Positions 19,203 through 26,758 of a stretch of DNA of 64,000 bases are shown here, in pieces; the first letter of the stretch is position 1; each line of letters starts with the position of its first letter. The position numbers were made by a program, and so were the translations under genes. Source of the DNA: Ruminococcus sp. AF31-8BH. GTDB taxonomy: Bacteria > Bacillota > Clostridia > Lachnospirales > Lachnospiraceae. The notes beneath the pieces are model-generated. The model worked only from the letters and a program-made list of their open reading frames with translations, made no database searches and was not told the DNA's origin. Location: contig NZ_QTVN01000004.1 of NCBI RefSeq assembly GCF_003460605.1, positions 233,383 through 297,382 of the forward strand, given 5' to 3'.

Positions 19203-19466
19203 CTAATGATGTCGGTTAAATGAAACTTTATTCTTCTTTTTCTCTTTTCTCTGATGGCTGGTTACGGACAGGTACAGCTTATATGCTACTGTAAAGGATC
19301 CTCCCAGACCAAAAAAGAAGCCGGGAAGAAATACCCATTCCCCGATTCCCAGATGGGCCGTCAGCCACCAGCAGATCAAAAGGCACAGAAGCAATGGAGT
19401 GATAAAGGACAGTCCAAACTGACTGAGCATTGTCAGATTCCTGATTATATCTCCCCACTTTTTCAT
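19203..19466 (-). CDS. AtpZ/AtpI-like small membrane protein, first gene of the atp operon
   Basis: 87 residues. Two membrane helices (about 17-37 LSFITPLLLCLLICWWLTAH and 43-68) with a glycine-rich second helix PGFFFGLGGSFTVAYKLYLS and a very basic C-terminus (HQRKEKKKNKVSFNRHH). This is the AtpZ (F0F1-ATPase subunit, DUF/AtpI-related) pattern found before atpI in Firmicutes. Ribosome site AGGAGG; 13 bases before atpI. Confidence 0.78.
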   Translation of the reverse strand: MKKWGDIIRNLTMLSQFGLSFITPLLLCLLICWWLTAHLGIGEWVFLPGFFFGLGGSFTVAYKLYLSVTSHQRKEKKKNKVSFNRHH

Positions 19467-19502
19467 AAAAACCTCCTGCTTAAAGTCTCATTTTATAGAC
19501 AG

Positions 19503-19531
19503 ATTTTAACACACTCCCGTGTGAATGGCAA
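19503..19531 (-). promoter_or_regulatory. Promoter of the ATP synthase operon
   Basis: TTGCCA (19526-19531), 17 bases, TAAAAT (19503-19508), about 30 bases before the first start codon. The spacer contains a perfect CACAC-GGGA-GTGTG inverted repeat that could bind a regulator. The 210 bases further upstream are A/T-rich and hold no gene that I can see. Confidence 0.65.
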
Positions 19532-19746
19532 CTTTATTTGTGAAAATTGTTTAAAAATCAACTTGTATTTTTTGTCATATCGTCAATTTTTTCACACTTC
19601 AAAAAGTAACTATATGCTAGCAAATTTATTTGTTTTTGTCGCTATACAATCCTTCAGAATTGACTAAAATTCAGACAGACCCTGTGATTTTGTCTAAAAT
19701 TTGTCAGAAATTTTTCTGCGGTGCTTCCGAATTTCTCCGGAAATAT

Positions 19747-19809
19747 AAAAAAACTGCCTTGTAACAGCATTCCCATTCTCTGGTAAAATCATGCTATACA
19801 AAGCAGTTT
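19747..19809 (-). terminator. Rho-independent terminator after the sugar-binding lipoprotein gene
   Basis: Minus-strand arms AAACTGCTTTGTA...TACAAGGCAGTTT with inner AGCAT/ATGCT pairing, a long loop and a run of T after the stem. Confidence 0.8.
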
Positions 19810-19869
19810 CTCTTTCGTAAGTTCTGTGTTCTTATGTGAATTCTATATTTTGTCTGCGGCTCCTGTCAG

Positions 19870-20970
19870 TCAGTTGGAATACAGATACGCGCTGTTGGCA
19901 GGATCGTCAATATTGGAGGCATCGATCCAGGCCGGATCAATGCGCAGGTTTCTGGTGATCTCCACGCTCTTATTCGGCGCTGTGGTCAAAAGTGCAGTCC
20001 AGATTGTCTGATAGCCGATTGCATATGGCTGCTGGGAGACAACGCCCACTTCCTTGCTGTTTCGGATGGCTTCCTGCTGCTTGGCTGTGGCATCTACGCC
20101 TACCATCACAACCGGATCCTGAGTTTCATCCTTCGGCATATCCAGATAAAGGTCGGAAATATCTGCATTGGTACAGAAAACGCCCTCCAGCTGCGGATTC
20201 TTTTCCAGCACTTCCTGCATAGCAGCAGTCATGTCGTCTACCTGATCCTGATATACAATCTCAACCACATCAATATCCGGATAGTTCTCCATATAGCTGG
20301 TAAAGCCTTCTACGCGCTCCTGGATGCTCTGAGTCTTCTCCTGTGCAGAAAATACCGCAACCTTGCCCATCTTGCCGATCGCCACTGCAAGCCTGTATGC
20401 AGCGATCTCGCCTACACGTTTATTATCGGTTCCGCGAAAAGCACGAACCATCTTGCTGTCACTTACGCTGGAATCAAATGCCACAACCGGGATTCCGTTC
20501 TCTTTGGCGGATTCAAGCTGTGCCTGAAGAGAATTGGTATCGCTTGCGGAAATACACAGCACATCTGGATTCTCGGCGATAACGGCATCCAGGGTATTCA
20601 CCTGGCTGGACACATCCTTCTCATCACTGGCTCCTTCAAAGGTCATAGTGATCTGTTCATCTTTTCCAAAGCCGTATGCCTCATTTACATCCTCCACAGC
20701 CTGTTCCATTCCCTGTCTCACAAGGCTCCAGTAGGAACCGCTTGTACTCTTGCTTACCACCGCAATGCGGGCTCCCGGCTGAATTTCCACGGAGGCATCG
20801 ATTTCGGGAATAACCGGGTCCTCTTCCTCCTGCGCTTCCTGTGACGTCTCTGCAGTCTGTATGTCTGCAACCAAAGGTTCTATTACTTTCTCAACTTCTT
20901 CTTTTTTACATCCGTTCAAAGTGCATAATACAGTCAGAAGAACAGCAGGTATCACTGCTACTTTTCTCAT
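19870..20970 (-). CDS. Sugar-type periplasmic-binding lipoprotein (RbsB/Peripla_BP_4 family), solitary
   Basis: 366 residues from ATG 20970 (AGGAG 8 bases upstream; an in-frame GTG at 20979 overlaps that site and is less likely). Signal MRKVAVIPAVLLTVLCTLNG is followed by the lipobox cysteine (LNGC), so it is a membrane-anchored lipoprotein. The fold signatures are RIAVVSKSTSGSYWSLVRQG, NPDVLCISASDTNSLQAQLE, IPVVAFDSSVSD, FSAQEKTQSIQERVEGFTSY and GVFCTNADISDLY. Ligand family: ribose/galactose/autoinducer-2-like sugars. There is no ATPase or permease nearby, so it either serves a distant transporter or acts as a sensor. Followed by its own terminator. Confidence 0.85.
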   Translation of the reverse strand: MRKVAVIPAVLLTVLCTLNGCKKEEVEKVIEPLVADIQTAETSQEAQEEEDPVIPEIDASVEIQPGARIAVVSKSTSGSYWSLVRQGMEQAVEDVNEAYGFGKDEQITMTFEGASDEKDVSSQVNTLDAVIAENPDVLCISASDTNSLQAQLESAKENGIPVVAFDSSVSDSKMVRAFRGTDNKRVGEIAAYRLAVAIGKMGKVAVFSAQEKTQSIQERVEGFTSYMENYPDIDVVEIVYQDQVDDMTAAMQEVLEKNPQLEGVFCTNADISDLYLDMPKDETQDPVVMVGVDATAKQQEAIRNSKEVGVVSQQPYAIGYQTIWTALLTTAPNKSVEITRNLRIDPAWIDASNIDDPANSAYLYSN

Positions 20971-21105
20971 TTTGTCCACTCCTTATATCTCTAAAACATC
21001 TGTCTTTTTATAAAAGCAACTTAAATTGCCTGGTTAACCTTATTTTAATCTTGCTTTTACATTATACACGTTTTCCGTCTGCCGTCCATAGTTTTCATTA
21101 TTTTT

Positions 21106-21885
21106 TCATATTTTGAAGCCGTCAAATGCGGGAGACTGGGGTGTTGTCTGGAATTTCATCACCTTTCCGAATGCCGGATGGGTGAAGGTCAGGCTGGCTG
21201 CACATAGGGCCAGCCCCCCGGTTCCAATAGGGATTCCGGTGTCTGAGCCGTATTTGCGGTCCCCTGCCAGGGGCATTCCTGCATGCGCCATCTGCACCCG
21301 GATCTGGTGATGGCGTCCGGTGTCCAGGTGAATGCGCAGCAGCCATTTGGGCTTTCCGCTGATCTTATCCTGTGTTTCGTCCAGCACTTCGTAAGAAAGT
21401 CTGGCCTTTTTGGCACCGGGAGTACCAGGGGAAACTACGGAGGAGGTGTTGGTTTTTCCATCTTTTTTCAGATAGTCTTCCAAAATCTTTGGTTCATGCT
21501 TTTTTCCTGACCTGGTCTCATCTGAATCTGCTTCCGTGCTCCTTGCTGTCTCACTTTTTTCATATTCAGCAGGTCTTCCAAAGGTTACTGCCAGGTAGAT
21601 TTTTTCCATTTTTCCAGCGGTAATCTGTGCGCTTAAATTCCTGGCTGCCTTAGGATTCCTGGCGAATACCAGAACGCCCTCCACCGGCTGATCCAGCCTG
21701 TGAACCACCGCCAGATAAGGAATCTGTCTCCCATTCCCGGCTGATGCCAGGTAATTCTTCAGGCCGCTTTCCAGATCCATCGCCCCAATCCTGGCATTCT
21801 GCACCGCAATCCCGGCAGGCTTGCGGCATACGATGATGTCTTTATCTTCAAAAAGAATGTATTTCTCTGCGTTTGCCTCCAGCAC
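21106..21885 (-). CDS. RNA pseudouridine synthase, RluA/RluD family
   Basis: 259 residues. Isomerises uridine in rRNA or tRNA. Catalytic Asp in VVHRLDQPVEGVLVFARN (around residues 60-77; HRLDxxxxG motif), then YLAVTFG, and the C-terminal motif RIHLDTGRHHQIRVQMAHAG. The N-terminus ILFEDKDIIVCRKPAGIAVQ is typical. No S4 domain. A charged insert (about 105-140, rich in Ser/Glu/Lys) separates two core parts. Substrate position cannot be assigned. Confidence 0.93.
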   Translation of the reverse strand: MLEANAEKYILFEDKDIIVCRKPAGIAVQNARIGAMDLESGLKNYLASAGNGRQIPYLAVVHRLDQPVEGVLVFARNPKAARNLSAQITAGKMEKIYLAVTFGRPAEYEKSETARSTEADSDETRSGKKHEPKILEDYLKKDGKTNTSSVVSPGTPGAKKARLSYEVLDETQDKISGKPKWLLRIHLDTGRHHQIRVQMAHAGMPLAGDRKYGSDTGIPIGTGGLALCAASLTFTHPAFGKVMKFQTTPQSPAFDGFKI

Positions 21886-21942
21886 TTTATACGCTCCTCT
21901 TCTTAATACTTATGACATTTCTATTTTCCAGAGCCATAAATA

Positions 21943-24390
21943 TTATGCAATTTTATAAATCGTAAAGTTATTGGCTTCTCCAACCTGTTCAAGTCCTGTG
22001 GTATCTTCCATATCCTGCAGGCTTAAAACATAGGTTACGCCAAGCTCTTTCAGCTTCTCTGCTGTTACTTCTACTTTCAGTACATCCGCTGCTCCAAGTC
22101 CCACCTTGGTTTCGTCACCGATCTCTACGCTCACATGTGCGTAGCGGTTCCAGTACTGATCCTGGTCACTGAGTCCCAAATCTTCCCAGAGCTTCTCATC
22201 CGGATAGGTTGCCACGGCATTTAATGTTTTCGCCCCCACAACGGTAGGAAGATTTTCATACATAAATGCGTCTCCGGTAACTACCCACATACCTTCTTCC
22301 TGGGAATTCAATTTCTCAATCTGCTGTACCACAGGAAGCTTATAAACGTTGTCAAGGCCGCTGCATACCGGATTGACAAGACCGCCGCCCACCAGGTTTA
22401 CAGAAATCATAAGAACTGCAAACGCCATCTGGTATTCCTTTTTTTCAAAGTGAAGCAACAGCAGGGTAACTCCAATTACGGAAATCAAAATGATCACTTT
22501 AAATGCAGGCGTGATGGATGCTGTGTTTCCCCAGTATGACATGATGGCAGTCACAATTGCAACTGGAAGAAACAGCTTGAAATTTGCGGCTGTTTTTTCC
22601 GATGCTGCCAGGCTTCTGAGAAGCAGAATAATATTCAGGAGACCAATGGCATTATACAGACGATAAGATGCATGTCCAAGAAGAGACAGCTTTATAATAA
22701 GGTCCGGCATTCTGAACAGGAAAAACAGGATCAGAAATGCATTGAATACATTTAAAACGATCAGCCAGAGATCTTTCTTTTTGCTTTTCACTAACGCGAT
22801 CAGAGAAAGAACCATGCCAAGTGGGAACAGACTGATGAAATCCGACTCTTCGCAAGGGTTGCCTGTATCTCCAAATGACCACAGCCAGGAACTCCAGCTC
22901 TTGAAGAGCCTGTCAAAATCGCCCATAGATCCGGCGTAGGTACGGGCCCCCGGATATACGGTATTCATTTCTGCCGTAATTGTGTCCATAGAAGTACTGA
23001 AAATATAAACCATGCTCACAGCCAGCACCAGAATTCCGGCACCCCAAAGCAGTACATCCTGTTTCTTTATGTGGATCCGCTTTCGGTCCTCCAGGATCAT
23101 GGCCAGCGCACATGCAAGGAAAACGAAAAACAGTGGGATCATCCACGCCGGATATAAGGTCATGATATAGCCGCCTGCACAGATCACCAGGCCCACAACC
23201 ATAATGCATTTTCTTTTCAGGGAATCCGTGCGTACATAATAATAAAGAATGATCAGCGCCAGCTGTCCAAAGATCAGCATTTCTACCAGTTCGTTAATGG
23301 AAAACCACCACTGCACCACCGGTGCAAAGCTGATCATAAACGCGTATACGGTGGAAAGCATCCGCTTATCTTTTGTAAAAATACGGCCAAACTCAAAGGA
23401 TACCAGAAAACAAATCACAAGTCTTGAAGACCAGTAAAATGCCAGTCCACGTTCTGCACCAAACAGGATATATCCCATAGAAAACGGGCGGAACAATGTA
23501 GTCAGGTTCAGCACCGGCTGACCATATACAATAAACATATCGGAAGGTGTATATCCCCACACATCTGAAAACCAGTGGAATCCTGATCTCACCTGTGACA
23601 GTGCCATCTCTGTAAACACTACATATTCATCTGTCCGAATGCTTCTGGAGGTTCCCCATACTCTGGAAACGTCCCTTCCGGTCAAAAGTTCCCCAAGGAC
23701 TCCAATGGAGGAACCATGCAGCTTCAAAATCGTACAAAAGGCAATTACGATTGCGCCGATCACCCAGCGGTAACGAAATGCCATTTCACAAAATCTGCCA
23801 AAATCCTGTGCTGCCAGAAACAGAAGAAAAATTCCTATAAAATACAGGAAGATCCGAAGGCCTGACAGATTCGCAAAGCTGTGCTTCAGATAGGTCAGCG
23901 TATGCGGGTTTAAGCAAAGTTCATCAAAAACGTAAGAATCCCCTTCTTGATCCCCGATGTCGACTCTCAGAGATTCCACTTCTCCATTGATCGCGGAAGT
24001 AACAAATCTCTGATTTTCATAATAAGAAAATTCCACACTCTTTTCTTCTGAGAATTCCTCGCCTGAAGCGGCATAATAAACACGGACATCCAACACAGAG
24101 GATGACAGACTCTTTAAGCCCAGCTGAAAGGAACTTACACTTTGGTTAATATCTTTAAAAATCAGCTGCGGGTCCTCCCCTGCAGCTGTTACTTTTCCAT
24201 CTTTGATCTCACAGTTGACCAGTTCCGCATCTTTCATGGACAAAGTCAGCTGCTGGTTTGAATTCCCATGTGCACCCAAAAGTGAATGATAATCCAGGGT
24301 CATCATAAATTCTGCAAGAACAGCAAGTACTACTGCATACAAGATATATTTCAGCAGTGTCCTGCCATTTTTCATTGTTTCTTCTCTCAT
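21943..24390 (-). CDS. Large polytopic membrane protein, GT-C/YfhO-like, unknown function
   Basis: 815 residues. One N-terminal helix (about 10-28), an extracytoplasmic beta-rich domain (30-165), roughly a dozen membrane helices (170-690), and a C-terminal outside domain (700-815) with MWVVTGDAFMYENLPTVVGA. Overall architecture resembles the YfhO and GT-C type glycosyltransferases that use lipid-linked sugars. I do not recognise a defined catalytic motif. A polyprenyl-phosphate GT2 gene lies upstream on the same strand, separated by a full repeat element, which supports a role in decorating a cell-wall polymer or lipid. Start at ATG 24390 after GGGGAGAAG; a second ATG six codons in also has a ribosome-site-like GAGAAGAA. 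Confidence 0.7.
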   Translation of the reverse strand: MREETMKNGRTLLKYILYAVVLAVLAEFMMTLDYHSLLGAHGNSNQQLTLSMKDAELVNCEIKDGKVTAAGEDPQLIFKDINQSVSSFQLGLKSLSSSVLDVRVYYAASGEEFSEEKSVEFSYYENQRFVTSAINGEVESLRVDIGDQEGDSYVFDELCLNPHTLTYLKHSFANLSGLRIFLYFIGIFLLFLAAQDFGRFCEMAFRYRWVIGAIVIAFCTILKLHGSSIGVLGELLTGRDVSRVWGTSRSIRTDEYVVFTEMALSQVRSGFHWFSDVWGYTPSDMFIVYGQPVLNLTTLFRPFSMGYILFGAERGLAFYWSSRLVICFLVSFEFGRIFTKDKRMLSTVYAFMISFAPVVQWWFSINELVEMLIFGQLALIILYYYVRTDSLKRKCIMVVGLVICAGGYIMTLYPAWMIPLFFVFLACALAMILEDRKRIHIKKQDVLLWGAGILVLAVSMVYIFSTSMDTITAEMNTVYPGARTYAGSMGDFDRLFKSWSSWLWSFGDTGNPCEESDFISLFPLGMVLSLIALVKSKKKDLWLIVLNVFNAFLILFFLFRMPDLIIKLSLLGHASYRLYNAIGLLNIILLLRSLAASEKTAANFKLFLPVAIVTAIMSYWGNTASITPAFKVIILISVIGVTLLLLHFEKKEYQMAFAVLMISVNLVGGGLVNPVCSGLDNVYKLPVVQQIEKLNSQEEGMWVVTGDAFMYENLPTVVGAKTLNAVATYPDEKLWEDLGLSDQDQYWNRYAHVSVEIGDETKVGLGAADVLKVEVTAEKLKELGVTYVLSLQDMEDTTGLEQVGEANNFTIYKIA

Positions 24391-24406
24391 TTTCTTCTCC
24401 CCAGGC

Positions 24407-24570
24407 TAGAGCGTGTTTGAAAAAGGCTTTCTGCAAGATGTGCGTCACAATTTGTGGGAGATTTTACCCGGAGGAGGGCGTCGTAGCGGGCTACGACAAC
24501 CGAATTCGGGTGAAATCTCCCGCAAAGTGAGGCGTGCAGATTGCGGGAATGATTTTTCAAACAGGCTCTA
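24407..24570. repeat. Repeat family A, complete copy: palindromic MITE-like element (164 bp)
   Basis: Ends are inverted repeats: TAGAGCGTGTTTGAAAAA at 24407 and its counterpart (TAGAGCCTGTTTGAAAAA read from the other end) at 24570. The inner arms GGGAGATTTTACCCG/CGGGTGAAATCTCCC and GTCGTAGC/CTACGAC let nearly the whole element fold on itself. No coding capacity. Partial copies at 4471-4533 and 63733-63770. Confidence 0.85.
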
Positions 24571-24586
24571 AATCGTGTCTGCAAAA

Positions 24587-25531
24587 TCAATTTTTCTTTT
24601 CTGCCTCCAGTTTCCTTGCATAGCAGTCGTGCAGCTGCATTTCAAAATCCTGACGGTTCTTGCGGTACATGGTCTGCAGGATCAGGCCAGCAAAAAAGGA
24701 CTGGATGGATGCCAGTGCCACAAAGCCACAGACGATCAGAGTTGGGAAATTCGGCACCATTCCTGTATCTGCGTATGTGATCCACACCGGAATGAAAAAT
24801 CCAATGGCCAGCACCATAAGGATCGCAGCCACGGTTCCAAAGAACGCAAGAGGACGATAAGTCTGGAAAAGGCGCACAATAGTTCCGATTACTTTGATAC
24901 CGTCTGAATAGGTATTCAGCTTGGACACACTTCCTTCCGGGCGGTCTCTGTAATCAATTACCACATTCTCCACAAACATGTTTTTGTCAATGGCATGAAT
25001 GCTCATTTCTGTCTCAATCTCAAATCCCTTGGACAATACCGGGAATGTTTTTACAAACCGATAGCTGAACGCACGGTATCCGGTCATAATGTCCTTAATA
25101 TCATTTTTGAAAAATGTATTGATTCCCCATCTTACAATGGAATTTCCAAAATTGTGAAATGGGCGTTTATTTTCCTCAAAATAGGTGGAGGAAAGGCGGT
25201 CTCCTACAACCATGTCCACATTTCTCTCCAGCACTTTATCTGCCATCTCTCTTGCAGATTCTGCCGGATAGGTATCATCTCCGTCTACCATAAGATAGCA
25301 CTCTGCATCTACTTCCTGGAACATTCTTCGTATTACATTGCCTTTTCCCTGGTAATATTCATGACGGACAACTGCACCGGCTTTCGCTGCGATTTCGGCA
25401 GTTCCGTCTGTAGAATTGTTGTCATACACATAGATCACTGCTTCCGGCAGTACTCTCTTAAAATCTGTCACTACTTTTTCGATTGTTTTCCCCTCGTTAT
25501 AACAGGGAACCAATACTGCTATTTTATCCAT
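24587..25531 (-). CDS. Glycosyltransferase family 2, polyprenyl-phosphate type (GtrB/DPM-like)
   Basis: 314 residues. The GT-A domain has VLVPCYNEGKTIEKVVTDFK, YDNNSTDGTAEIA, the metal-binding DGDDTYPAE, and GDRLSSTYFEENKRPFHNFG; MTGYRAFSYRFVK follows. Two C-terminal membrane helices (about 228-255 and 268-292) are typical of enzymes that transfer a sugar to undecaprenyl phosphate on the cytoplasmic face. The downstream polytopic protein could use the product outside. Own promoter candidate at 25601-25629. Confidence 0.9.
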   Translation of the reverse strand: MDKIAVLVPCYNEGKTIEKVVTDFKRVLPEAVIYVYDNNSTDGTAEIAAKAGAVVRHEYYQGKGNVIRRMFQEVDAECYLMVDGDDTYPAESAREMADKVLERNVDMVVGDRLSSTYFEENKRPFHNFGNSIVRWGINTFFKNDIKDIMTGYRAFSYRFVKTFPVLSKGFEIETEMSIHAIDKNMFVENVVIDYRDRPEGSVSKLNTYSDGIKVIGTIVRLFQTYRPLAFFGTVAAILMVLAIGFFIPVWITYADTGMVPNFPTLIVCGFVALASIQSFFAGLILQTMYRKNRQDFEMQLHDCYARKLEAEKKN

Positions 25532-25600
25532 AACTTCTCCTGTAATTTAATTATAATTTTCCGTTTGGGTATGCGGTATTTTTCTTGTTAATTCTTAGTT

Positions 25601-25629
25601 ATCTTACTATATCCGCTCCTGTTTCGCAA
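25601..25629 (-). promoter_or_regulatory. Probable promoter of the GT2 gene
   Basis: TTGCGA (25624-25629), 17 bases, TAAGAT (25601-25606). It lies between the terminator of the upstream non-coding unit and the gene. Confidence 0.5.
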
Positions 25630-25687
25630 GCCGGAAATCCCCCACTTCTAAGTTTCCCTGCAAAATATCTTTATTTTTCCTTACAGA

Positions 25688-26513
25688 CAAAAAGGTCGGT
25701 CATCACTTGTACTTGCGTTTCAAATGATGACCGACCTAAAACTCTTCAGTATTCAATGGTCTTTTCCTCGTTTTTCAAAATTAATTGTCAACGTGGTCTG
25801 TATTCAGTTGTTCTATATTCAGTTGCCTGTTTTTATTTAAAATATCTTCTCTTATTTCCTGCTCATAAACGATATGATTTTTATCATTCGGTTTATTTAG
25901 AAGTTTCATAGATTTAAATTATAATTTCACGGATTATAATTCGTTTCCAGAAATACCGGATATACTTCTCATGCTCTGAATCATTCTTATAAACAATTTC
26001 AAACTTAAATATGTTAAATCCAAAACCACTTACCGGTCCATTGCTCTCTTATAAAAGAAAAGTATGAGCGGAAGTTCCTGATGTATTTCTGATCAGAATA
26101 TCGATTGTGATATTCTGCTAATGCAAAGCTTCGATTCATATTCTAATGGATCAATATGGATCTCAAGATATCGTTCTTATCTGTGATAAGGGTTATATCC
26201 TTCAGAAAATGTTTCTTTACACAAGTTCTGAATCTTTGTATTAGGGGTGGACAGTTGTTCAATATAAGTAATCGCTTCTATATTACCTTGGATACGGTTC
26301 TTAGTATCAACTTGATCAAGTGATATCTAAAAGATTGTTTACACGTTATTCGTATCAGGTCTTCTTGCAGGAAATGCGATTCCTGTCTCTCTTATATTGA
26401 TGGGGTGAAATTCTATGTTCCCATTGGAATCACTAAGCTCCTTTCTGCTTGTATCTTATTTGCCTTCAGATCTTTGATTTAGATCTTTTTGTTTTTCTTT
26501 TGTTTTCTTTTGA
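25688..26513 (-). ncRNA. Candidate large structured non-coding RNA (about 0.8 kb)
   Basis: No open frame of useful length with a ribosome site exists on either strand across this stretch. It is bounded on the minus strand by a near-consensus promoter (26521-26549) and a strong intrinsic terminator (25693-25737: 13-bp perfect arms AGGTCGGTCATCA/TGATGACCGACCT, then five U). Between them are many local stems joined by A-rich linkers: CAGAATATC/GATATTCTG (26094-26117), CAGGAA/TTCCTG (26368-26385), GATAC/GTATC (26291-26308), CTTATC-TGT-GATAAG nested in GATAT/ATATC (26167-26199), AATATA/TATATT (26261-26284), ATGAT/ATCAT (25874-25887). Flanking genes have their own terminator (26677-26715) and promoter (25601-25629), so the unit is independent. 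Which class it belongs to (ROOL, GOLLD, OLE, other or new) cannot be told by eye. Confidence 0.65.
25693..25737 (-). terminator. Strong rho-independent terminator of the candidate ncRNA
   Basis: Perfect 13-bp stem AGGTCGGTCATCA/TGATGACCGACCT with further TTG/CAA pairing and a loop of about ten bases; TTTTTGTC follows on the minus strand. Confidence 0.85.
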
Positions 26514-26520
26514 TGGTCTT

Positions 26521-26549
26521 ATATTACCATGGCTTTCCACATTTGTCAA
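26521..26549 (-). promoter_or_regulatory. Strong promoter of the candidate ncRNA, with UP-like tract
   Basis: TTGACA (26544-26549), 17 bases, TAATAT (26521-26526). Directly upstream (26550-26640) the DNA is almost pure A/T with phased A- and T-tracts, as in UP elements of highly expressed RNA genes. The 26640-26550 tract holds no gene. Confidence 0.8.
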
Positions 26550-26676
26550 CACTTTTTTAAATATTTTTAAATTAATTCTGTTTTATTTTTTATAGTCGTT
26601 TTTATATCTGTTATTTATTTTAATATTTATAATTATTCTGAATATTTATAAAAAGCATGTAACTGCAAAAGGGGGC

Positions 26677-26715
26677 AAAAAGGGCAGCTCTGTCACTGCT
26701 GTAACAGAACTGCCC
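26677..26715 (-). terminator. Terminator of the hydratase gene
   Basis: Minus-strand stem GGGCAGTTCTGTTAC...GTGACAGAGCTGCCC with loop AGCA (approximately) and TTTTT after it. A smaller hairpin GGAACC/GGTTCC (26727-26746) lies between it and the stop codon. Confidence 0.85.
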
Positions 26716-26758
26716 ATGGACCAGAAAGGAACCTAAATAAGGGTTCCTTCCCTGCGTT

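Noticed and set aside
19532..19640. Rex-like operator (TTGTGAA / TTCACA elements) upstream of the atp operon
   Set aside because: Half-sites are not in the 18-bp palindromic arrangement; probably A/T-rich chance.
25781..25909. 42-codon minus-strand frame (starting MKLLNKPNDK) and several 35-50-codon pieces in other frames between 25900 and 26450
   Set aside because: They look coding-like because this strand is purine-rich, but lie in different frames, lack ribosome sites and are broken by stops. The hairpins, promoter and terminator favour an RNA gene. A decayed gene cannot be fully excluded without homologues.
25585..25911. 108-codon plus-strand frame in the same intergenic region
   Set aside because: Crosses the 13-bp terminator stem, has no ribosome site, and its composition is not protein-like.
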